A stretch of DNA of 64,000 nucleotides from Calliopsis andreniformis (Eukaryota; Arthropoda; Insecta; Hymenoptera; Andrenidae), in NCBI RefSeq assembly GCF_051401765.1, contig NW_027480593.1, positions 744,001 to 808,000 on the forward strand, written 5' to 3'. The translations under genes and the position numbers were made by a program. Position 1 is the stretch's first letter; the number at the start of each line of letters is the position of its first letter. Below, in pieces: positions 51,425 to 62,800 of the stretch. Below the pieces are notes generated by a model that was not told the DNA's origin, did no database searches, and saw only the letters and a list, made by a program, of their open reading frames with translations.

Positions 51425-54400
51425 AGGACTGAGGATTGAGGATTGAGAATTGAGGATTGAGGATTGAGGATTGAGGATTGAAGATTGAGGATTGGGTATT
51501 GAGGATTGAACATTGAGGATTGAGGATTGAGTATCGAGGATTGAGGATTGAGGATTGAAGATTGAATATTGATGATTGTAGATTGAGGATTGAGGATTGA
51601 GTGTTGTGGATTGAGGACGCGGACTGAGGGTTGAGTGTTGATGTTTGAGGTCTGAGGAATGAGGATTGAGGATTGAGAATTGAGGATTGAGGATTGAGGA
51701 TTGAAAGTTGAGGATTGGGTATTGAGGATTGAAGAATGAGGACTGAGGATTTAGGATTGAGGATTGAGGATTGACGATTCAGTATTGAGGATTGAAGATT
51801 GAGGATTGAGGATTGAGGATTGAGGATTGAGGATTGAGGATTGAGGATTGAGGATTGGGGATTGAGGATTGAAGATTGAGGATTGAGGATTGATGATTAA
51901 ACATTGAGTATTGAGGATTGAAGATTGAGGATTGATGATTGAGGATTGAGGATTGAGGATTGAGGATCGAGGATTGAGGATTGAGAATTGAGGATTGAAG
52001 ATTGAGTATTGAGGTAGAGGATTGAGGATTGAGGACTGAGGATTGAGGATGGAGTATTGAGGATTGAGGATCGAGGATTGAGGGTTGAGGATTGAAGATT
52101 GAATATTGATGATTGAAGATTGAGGATTGAGGACTGAGGGTTGTGGATTGAGGACGAGGACTGAGGGTTGAGGATTGAGGATTGAGGATTGTGGGTTGAG
52201 GATGAGGGCTGAGGGCTGAGGGTTGAGTATTGAGGTTTGAGGACTGCGGACTGAGGATTGAGGATTGAGAATTGAGGACTCAGGATAGAGTGTTGAAGAT
52301 TGAGGATTGGGTATTGAGGATTGAGGATTGAGGATTGAAGGTTGAGGATTGTGAATTGAAGATTGAGTATTGAGGATTGAAGATTGAGGATTGAGGATTA
52401 AGGATTGAGAGTTGACGATGAGGGCTGAGGGTTGGGGATTGAGGTTTGGGGACTGAGGACTGAGGATTGAGGATTGAGAATTGAGGATTGAGGATTGAGG
52501 ATTGAGGATTGAAGATTGAGGATTGGGTATTGAGGATTGAACATTGAGGATTGAGGATTGAGGATAGAGGATTGAGGATTGAGGATTGAAGATTGAATAT
52601 TGATGATTGAAGGTTGAGGATAGAGGATTGAGGGTTGTGGATTGAGGACGAGGACTGAGGGTTGAGTATTGATGTTTGAGGTCTGAGGATTGAGGATAGA
52701 GGATTGAGGATTGAGGATTGAAGATTGAGTATCGAGGATTGAAGGTTGAGGATTGAGGATTGAGGACTGAGGATTGAGGATGAGGGCTGAGGGTTGAGTA
52801 TTGAGGTTTAAGGACTGAGGACTGAGGATTGAGGATTGAGAATTGAGGATTGAGGATTGAGTGTTGAAGATTGAGGATTGGGTATTGAGGATTGAAGAAT
52901 GAGGATAGAGGATTGAGGATTGAGGATTGGGGATTGAAGATTGAGGATTGAGGATTGAGGATTGACGATTGAGGATTGAGGATTGAGGATTGAGTGTTGA
53001 GGATTGAGGACAGGGACTGACGGTTGAGGATTGAAGTTTGAGGGTTGAGGTTTGAGGTTTGAGGACTGAGGACTGAGGATTGAGGATTGAGAATTGAGGA
53101 TTGAGGATTGAGGATTGAGGATAGAGGATTGAGGATTGAGGATTGAAGATTGAGGATTGGGTATTGAGGATTGAACATTGAGGATTGAGGATTGAGGATT
53201 GAAGATTGAGGATTGAGGATTGAGGATTGAAGATTGAGGATTGAGGATTGAGGATTGACGATTGAGGATTGAGGATTGAGGATTGAGTGTTGAGGATTGA
53301 GCACGAGGACTGACGGTTGAGGATTGAGGTTTGAGGTTTGAGGATTGAGGATTGAGGACTGAGGATGAGGGCTGAGGGTTGAGTATTGAGGTTTGAGGTC
53401 TGAGGACTGAGGATTGAGGATTGAGAATTGAGGATTGAGGATTGAGTGTTGAAGATTGAGGATTGGGTATTGAGGATTGAAGAATGAGGATAGAGGATTG
53501 AGGATTGAGGATTGAAGATTGAGGATTGGGTATTGAGGATTGAACATTGAGGATTGAGGATTGAGGATCGAGGATTGAGGGTTGAGGATTGAAGATTGAA
53601 TATTGATGATTGAAGATTGAGGATTGAGGACTGAGGGTTGTGGATTGAGGACGAGGACTGAGGGTTGATTATTGATGTTTGAGGTCAGAAGATTGAGGAT
53701 TGAGGATTGAGAATTGAGGATTGAGGATTGAGGATTGAAGATTGAGGATTGGGTATTGAGGATTGAAGAATGAGGACTGAGGATTTAGGATTGAGGATCG
53801 AGGATTGAAGATTGAGTATTGAGGATTGAATATTGAGGATTGAGGATTGAGGATTGAGAATTGAGGACTGAGGATTGAGGATTGAGGATTCAGGATTGAG
53901 GATTGAGGATTGAAGATTGAGGATTGAGGATTGATGATTAAAGATTGAGTGTTGAGGATTGAAGACTGAGCATTGATGTTTGAGGATTGAGGATTGAGGA
54001 TTGAGGATTGAGTATTGAAGGTTGAGGATTGAAGATTGAGGATTGAGGATTGAGGATTGAGGATTGTGGGTTGAGGATGAGGGCTGAGGGTTGAGTATTG
54101 AGGTTTGAGGACTGAGGACTGAGGATTGAGGATTGAGAATTGAGGATTGAGGATAGAGTGTTGAAGATTGAGGATTGGGTATTGAGGATTGAGGATTGAG
54201 GATTGAAGGTTGAGGATTGTGAATTGAAGATTGAGTATTGAGGATTGAAGATTGAGGATTGAGGATTGAGGATTGAGAGTTGACGATGAGGGCTGAGGGT
54301 TGAGGATTGAGGTTTGAGGACTGAGGACTGAGGATTGAGAATTTAGGATTGAGGATTGAGGATTGAGGATTGAAGATTGAGGATTGGGTATTGAGGATTG

Positions 54401-57400
54401 AACATTGAGGATTGGGGATTGAGTATCGAGGATTGAGGATTGAGGATTGAAGATTGAATATTGATGATTGTAGATTGAGGATTGAGGATTGAAGATTGAG
54501 GATTGAGGACTGGGGATTGAGGATTGATTATTGAGGATTGGGGATTGAGGATTGAAGATTGAGTATTGAGGATTGAAGATTGAGGATTGTGGATTGAAGA
54601 TTGAGTATTGAGAATTGAAGATTGAGGATTGAGAATTGAGGATTGAGAATTGACGATGAGGGCTGAGGGTTGAGGATTGAGGTTTGAGGACTGAGGAATG
54701 AGGATTGAGGATTGAGAATTGAGGATTGAGGATTGAGGATTGAGGATTGAAGATTGAGGATTGGGTATTGAGGATTGAACATTGAGGATTGAGGATTGAG
54801 TATCGAGGATTGAGGATTGAGGATTGAAGATAGAATATTGATGATTGTAGATTGAGGATTGAGGATTGAGTGTTGTGGATTGAGGACGCGGACTGAGGGT
54901 TGAGTGTTGATGTTTGAGGTCTGAGGAATGAGGATTGAGGATTGAGAATTGAGGACTGAGGATTGAGGATTGAAAGTTGAGGATTGGGTATTGAGGATTG
55001 AAGAATGAGGACTGAGGATTTAGGATTGAGGATTGAGGATTGACGATTCAGTATTGAGGATTGAAGATTGAGGATTGAGGATTGAGGATTGAGGATTGAG
55101 GATTGAGGATTGAGGATTGAGGATTGGGGATTGAGGATTGAAGATTGAGGATTGAGGATTGATGATTAAAGATTGAGTATTGAGGATTGAAGATTGAGTA
55201 TTGATGATTGAGGATTGAGGATTGAGGATTGAGGATCGAGGATTGAGGATTGAGGATTGAAGATTGAATATTGATGATTGAAGATTGAGGATTGGGGATT
55301 GAGGGTTGTGGATTGAGGACGAGGACTGAGGGTTGAGTATTGATGTTTGAGGTTTGAGGATTGAGGATTGAGGATTGAGAATTGAGGATTGAAGATTGAG
55401 TATTGAGGTAGAAGATTGAGGATTGAGGACTGAGGATTGAGGATTGAGTATTGAGGATTGAGGATTGAGGATTGAAGATTGAGTATTGAGGATTGAAGAT
55501 TGAGGATTGTGGATTGAAGATTGAGTATTGAGGATTGAAGATTGAGGATTGTGGATTGAAGATTGAGAATTGACGATGAGGGCTGCGGGTTGAGGGTTGA
55601 GGTTTGAGGACTGAGGACTGAGGATTGAGGATTGAGAATTGAGGATTGAGGATTGAGGATTGAGGATTGAAGATTGAGGATTGGGTATTGAGGATTGAAC
55701 ATTGAGGATTGAGGATTGAGGATCGAGGATTGAGGGTTGAGGATTGAAGATTGAATATTGATGATTGAAGATTGAGGATTGAGGACTGAGGGTTGTGGAT
55801 TGAGGACGAGGACTGAGGGTTGAGGATTGAGGATTGAGGATTGTGGGTTGAGGATGAGGGCTGAGGGCTGAGGGTTGAGTATTGAGGTTTGAGGACTGCG
55901 GACTGAGGATTGAGGATTGAGAATTGAGGACTGAGGATAGAGTGTTGAAGATTGAGGATTGGGTATTGAGGATTGAGGATTGAGGATTGAAGGTTGAGGA
56001 TTGTGAATTGAAGATTGAGTATTGAGGATTGAAGGTTGAGGATTGAGGATTGAGGATTGAGAGTTGACGATGAGGGCTGAGGGTTGAGGATTGAGGTTTG
56101 AGGACTGAGGACTGAGGATTGAGGATTGAGAATTGAGGATTGAGGATTGAGGATTGAGGATTGAAGATTGAGGATTGTGTATTGAGGATTGAACATTGAG
56201 GATTGAGGATTGAGGATTGGGGATTGAGGATTGAAGATTGAGGATTGAGGATTGATGATTAATTATTTAGTATTGAGGATTGAAGATTGAGGATTGATGA
56301 TTGAGGATTGAGGATTGAGGATTGAGGATCGAGGATTGAGAATTGAGGATTGAAGATTGAATATTGATGATTGAAGATTGAGGATTGGGGATTGAGGGTT
56401 GTGGATTGAGGACGAGGACTGAGGGTTGAGTATTGATGTTTGAGGTTTGAGGACTGAGGATTGAGGGTTGAGAATTGAGGATTGAAGATTGAGTATTGAG
56501 GTAGAAGATTGAGGATTGAGGACTGAGGATTGAGGATTGAGTATTGAGGATTGAGGATTGAGGATTGAAGATTGAGTATTGAGGATTGAAGATTGAGGAT
56601 TGTGGATTGAAGGTTGAGTATTGAGGATTGAAGATTGAGGATTGAGGATTGAGGATTGAGAATTGACGATGAGGGCTGCGGGTTGAGGGTTGAGGTTTGA
56701 GGACTGAGGACTGAGGATTGAGCATTGAGAATTGAGGATTGAGGATTGAGGATTGAGGATTGAAGATTGAGGATTGGGTATTGAGGATTGAACATTGAGG
56801 ATTGAGGATTGAGGATCGAGGATTGAGGGTTGAGGATTGAAGATTGAATATTGATGATTGAAGATTGAGGTTTGAGGACTGAGGGTTGTGGATTGAGGAC
56901 GAGGACTGAGGGTTGAGGATTCAGGATTGAGGATTGAGGATTGGAGATTGAGGATTGAGGATTGATGATTAAAGATTGAGTGTTGAGGATTGAAGACTGA
57001 GCATTGATGATTGAGGGTTGAGGATTGAGGATTGAGGATTGAGGATTGAGGATTGAGTATTAAAGGTTGAGGATTGAAGATTGAGGATTGAGGATTGAGG
57101 ATAGAGGATTGTGGGTAGAGGATGAGGGCTGAGGGCTGAGGGTTGAGTATTGAGGTTTGAGGACTGCGGACTGAGGATTGAGGATTGAGAATTGAGGACT
57201 GAGGATAGAGTGTTGAAGATTGAGGATTGGGTATTGAGGATTGAGGATTGAGGATTGAAGGTTGAGGATTGTGAATTGAAGATTGAGTATTGAGGATTGA
57301 AGATTGAGGATTGAGGATTGAGGATTGAGAGTTGACGATGAGGGCTGAGGGTTGAGGATTGAGGTTTGAGGACTGAGGACTGAGGATTGAGGATTGAGAA

Positions 57401-59840
57401 TTGAGGATTGAACATTGAGGATTGGGGATTGAAGATTGAGGATTGGGTATTGAGGATTGAACATTGAGGATTGAGGATTGAGGATCGAGGATTGAGGATT
57501 GAGGATTGAAGATTGAATATTGATGATTGAAGGTTGAGGATTGAGGATTGAGGACTGAGGATTGAGGATGAGGGCTGAGGGTTGAGTATTGAGGTTTGAG
57601 GACTGAGGACTGAGGATTGGGGATTGAGAATTGTGGATTGAGGATTGAGTGTTGAAGATTGAGGATTGGGTATTGAGGATTGAAGAATGAGGATAGAGGA
57701 TTGAGGATTGAGGATTGAGGATTGAAGATTGAGGATTGAGGATTGAGGATTGACGATTGAGGATTGAGGATTGAGGATTGAGTGTTGAGGATTGACGACA
57801 GGGACTGACGGTTGAGGATTGAGGTTTGAGGGTTGAGGTTTGAGGTTTGAGGACTGAGGACTGAGGATTGAGGATTGAGAATTGAGGATTGAGGATTGTG
57901 GATTGAGTATTGACGATTGAGGATTGGGAATTGAGGATTGAACATTGAGGGTTGAGGATTGAGGATCCAGGATTGAGGGTTGAGGATTGAAGATTGAATA
58001 TTGATGATTGAAGATTGAGGATTGAAGATTGAGTGTTGTGGATTGAGGACGAGGACTGAGGGTTGAGTATTGATGTTTGAGGTCTGAAGATTGAGGATTG
58101 AGGATTGAGAATTGAGGATTGAGGTTTGAGGATTGAAGAGTGAGGATTGGGTATTGAGGATTGAAGAATGAGGACTGAGTATCTAGGATTGAGGATCGAG
58201 GATTGAAGATTGAGTATTGAGGATTGAAGATTGAGGATTGAGGATTGAGGATTGAGGATTGAGGATTGAGGATTCAGGATTGAGGATTGAGGATTGAAGA
58301 TTGAGGATTGAGGATTGATGATCAAAGATTGAGTGTTGAGGATTGAAGATTGAGGATTAATGATTGAGGATTGAGGATTTAGGATTGAGGATTGAGGATT
58401 GAGTATTGAAGGTTGAGGATTGATGATTGAGGGTTCAGGATGATAATTGAGGATGGAGTATTGAGGACTGGGGATTGAAGATTGAGGATTGAGGATTGAG
58501 GATTAAAGATTGAGTATTGAGGATTGAAGATTGAGAATTGAGGATTGAGGATTGAACATTGAGGACTGAGTGTTGAGGGTTGAGTGATGAGAATTGATGT
58601 TTGTGGATAGACATTTGAAGATTGCAGAATGAGTATTGTGTATTGAAAACTGTGAATTGAGGATATTCCATTGAGGATTGAGGATTGTAACCTGATTGTT
58701 GAGGACTGAGGGCTGAAGATTGAGGATTCAGGTGTGAGGGTTCAGAATTGAGGTTTGAGGACTGAGCATTGAGGATTGAGGATTGAAGATTGAGTATTGA
58801 GGATTGAAGATTGAGGATTGAGGATTGAGGATTGAGGATTGAGGATGAGGGCTGAGGGTTGAGGATTGAGGTTTAAGGGCTGAGGATTGAGAATTCGGGA
58901 TTGAGGATTGAGGATTGAAGATTGAGGATTGGGTATTGAGGATTGAAGAATGAGGATTGAGGATTGAGGATTGAGGATAGAGGATTGAAGATTGAGTATT
59001 GAGGATTGAAGATTGACGATTGAGGATTGTGGGTTGAAGATTGAGTATTGAACATTGAGGACTGAGTGTTGAGGGTTCAGTGATGAGAATTGATGTTTGT
59101 GGATAGAGGTTTGAAGATTGCAGATTGAGTATTGAGTATTGAAAACTGTGACTTGAGGATATTCTATTGAGGATTGAGGATTGTCAACTGATTGTTGAGG
59201 TCTGAGGTCTGAAGATTGAGGATTCAGGATTGAGGATTCAGAATTGAGGTTTGAAGACTGAGAATTGAGGATTGAAGAATGATTATTGAGGATTGAGGGT
59301 TGAGAATTGAGGATTCAGGAATGAGGATTGTGGATTGGGTAATGAGGATTGAAGAATGAGGATTGAGAATTGAGGATTGAGGATTGAGGATTGAAGATTG
59401 AGTATTGATGATTGTAGATTGAGGATCGAGGATTGAGGGTTGTGGATTGAGGACGCGGACTGAGGGTTGAGTATTGATGTTTGAGGTCTGAGGAATGAGG
59501 ATTGAGGATTGAGAATTGAGGATTGAGGATTGAGGATTGAAGATTGAGGATTGGGTATTGAGGATTGAAGGATGAGGACTGAGGATTTAGGATTGAGGAT
59601 TGAGGATTGACGATTCAGTATTGAGGATTGAAGATTGAGGATTGAGGATTGAGGATTGAGGATCGAGGATTGAAGATTGAGTATTGAGGATTGAATATTG
59701 AGGATTGAGGATTGAGGATTGAGAATTGAGGATTGAGGATTGAGGATTCAGGATTGAGGATTGAGGATTGAAGATTGAGGATTGAGGATTGATGATTAAA
59801 GGTTGAGTGTTGAGGATTGAAGACTCAGCATTGATGATTG
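51425..59840. repeat. 8.4-kb higher-order repeat, copy 2
   Basis: This is the second tandem copy, 8,416 bp. It differs from copy 1 mainly by loss of about 321 bp near 56,200-56,270 (equivalent to about 47,470-47,790), a different segment at about 51,970-52,235 in place of 43,225-43,495, and scattered single-base changes such as A at 47,298 versus G at 56,035. Checks at the 8,416-bp offset are GTGTTG at 51,601 and 60,017, and the duplicated GGGCTGAGGGCTGAG word at about 52,201 and 60,617. Confidence 0.9.
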
Positions 59841-62800
59841 AGGACTGAGGATTGAGGATTGAGAATTGAGGATTGAGGATTGAGGATTGAGGATTGAAGA
59901 TTGAGGATTGGGTATTGAGGATTGAACATTGAGGATTGAGGATTGAGTATCGAGGATTGAGGATTGAGGATTGAAGATTGAATATTGATGATTGTAGATT
60001 GAGGATTGAGGATTGAGTGTTGTGGATTGAGGACGCGGACTGAGGGTTGAGTGTTGATGTTTGAGGTCTGAGGAATGAGGATTGAGGATTGAGAATTGAG
60101 GATTGAGGATTGAGGATTGAAAGTTGAGGATTGGGTATTGAGGATTGAAGAATGAGGACTGAGGATTTAGGATTGAGGATTGAGGATTGACGATTCAGTA
60201 TTGAGGATTGAAGATTGAGGATTGAGGATTGAGGATTGAGGATTGAGGATTGAGGATTGAGGATTGAGGATTGGGGATTGAGGATTGAAGATTGAGGATT
60301 GAGGATTGATGATTAAACATTGAGTATTGAGGATTGAAGATTGAGGATTGATGATTGAGGATTGAGGATTGAGGATTGAGGATCGAGGATTGAGGATTGA
60401 GAATTGAGGATTGAAGATTGAGTATTGAGGTAGAGGATTGAGGATTGAGGACTGAGGATTGAGGATGGAGTATTGAGGATTGAGGATCGAGGATTGAGGG
60501 TTGAGGATTGAAGATTGAATATTGATGATTGAAGATTGAGGATTGAGGACTGAGGGTTGTGGATTGAGGACGAGGACTGAGGGTTGAGGATTGAGGATTG
60601 AGGATTGTGGGTTGAGGATGAGGGCTGAGGGCTGAGGGTTGAGTATTGAGGTTTGAGGACTGCGGACTGAGGATTGAGGATTGAGAATTGAGGACTGAGG
60701 ATAGAGTGTTGAAGATTGAGGATTGGGTATTGAGGATTGAGGATTGAGGATTGAAGGTTGAGGATTGTGAATTGAAGATTGAGTATTGAGGATTGAAGAT
60801 TGAGGATTGAGGATTGAGGATTGAGAGTTGACGATGAGGACTGAGGACTGAGGATTGAGGATTGAGAATTGAGGATTGAGGATTGAGGATTGAGGATTGA
60901 AGATTGAGGATTGTGTATTGAGGATTGAACATTGAGGATTGAGGATTGAGGATCGAGGATTGAGGATTGAGTATTGAAGATTGAATATTGATGATTGTAG
61001 ATTGAGGATTGAGGATTGAGGGTTGTGGATTGAGGACGCTGACTGAGGGTTGAGTATTGATGTTTGAGGTCTGAGGAATGAGGATTGAGGATTGAGAATT
61101 GAGGATTGAGGATTGAGGATTGAAAGTTGAGGATTGGGTATTGAGGATTGAAGAATGAGGACTGAGGATTTAGGATTGAGGATTGAGGATTGACGATTCA
61201 GTATTGAGGATTGAAGATTGAGGATTAAGGATTGAGGATTGAGGATTGAGGATTGAGGATTGAGGATTGGGGATTGAGGATTGAAGATTGAGGATTGAGG
61301 ATTGATGATTAATGATTTAGTATTGAGGATTGAAGATTGAGGATTGATGATTGAGGATTGAGGATTGAGGATTGAGGATCGAGGATTGAGAGTTGAGGAT
61401 TGAAGATTGAATATTGATGATTGAAGATTGAGGATTGGGGATTGAGGGTTGTGGATTGAGGACGAGGACTGAGGGTTGAGTATTGATGTTTGAGGTTTGA
61501 GGACTGAGGATTGAGGGTTGAGAATTGAGGATTGAAGATTGAGTATTGAGGTAGAAGATTGAGGATTGAGGACTGAGGATTGAGGATTGAGTATTGAGGA
61601 TTGAGGATTGAGGATTGAAGATTGAGTATTGAGGATTGAAGATTGAGGATTGTGGATTGAAGATTGAGTATTGAGGATTGAAGATTGAGGATTGAGGATT
61701 GAGGATTGAGAATTGACGATGAGGGCTGCGGGTTGAGGGTTGAGGTTTGAGGACTGAGGACTGAGGATTGAGGATTGAGAATTGAAGATTGAGGATTGAG
61801 GATTGAGGATTGAAGATTGAGGATTGGGTATTGAGGATTGAAGATTGAATATTAATGATTGTAGATTGAGGATTGAGGATTGAAGATTGAGGATTGAGGA
61901 TCGAGGATTGAAGATTGAGTATTGAGGATTGAGTATTGAGGATTGAGGATTGAGGATTGAGAATTGAGGATTGAGTATTGAGGATTCAGGATTGAGGATT
62001 GAGGATTGAAGATTGAGGATTGAGGATTGAGGATTAAAGAATGAGTGTTGAGGATTGAAGACTCAGCATTGGTGATTGAGGATTGAGGATTGAGGATTGA
62101 GGAGTGAGGATTGAGTATTGAAGGTTGAGGATTGAAGATTGAGGATTGAGGATTGAGGATTGAGGATTGTGGGTTGAGGACTGAGGACTGAGGATTGAGG
62201 ATTGAGAATTGAGGATTGAGGATAGAGTGTTGAAGATTGAGGATTGGGTATTGAGGATTGAGGATTGAGGATTGAAGGTTGAGGATTGTGAATTGAAGAT
62301 TGAGTATTGAGGATTGAAGATTGAGGATTGAGGATTAAGGATTGAGAGTTGACGATGAGGGCTGAGGGTTGGGGATTGAGGTTTGAGGACTGAGGACTGA
62401 GGATTGAGGATTGAGAATTGAGGATTGAGGATTGAGGATTGAGGATTGAAGATTGAGGATTGGGTATTGAGGATTGAACATTGAGGATTGAGGATTGAGG
62501 ATAGAGGATTGAGGATTGAGGATTGAAGATTGAATATTGATGATTGAAGGTTGAGGATAGAGGATTGAGGGTTGTGGATTGAGGACGAGGACTGAGGGTT
62601 GAGTATTGATGTTTGAGGTCTGAGGATTGAGGATAGAGGATTGAGGATTGAGGATTGAAGATTGAGTATCGAGGATTGAAGGTTGAGGATTGAGGATTGA
62701 GGACTGAGGATTGAGGATGAGGGCTGAGGGTTGAGTATTGAGGTTTAAGGACTGAGGACTGAGGATTGAGGATTGAGAATTGAGGATTGAGGATTGAGTG

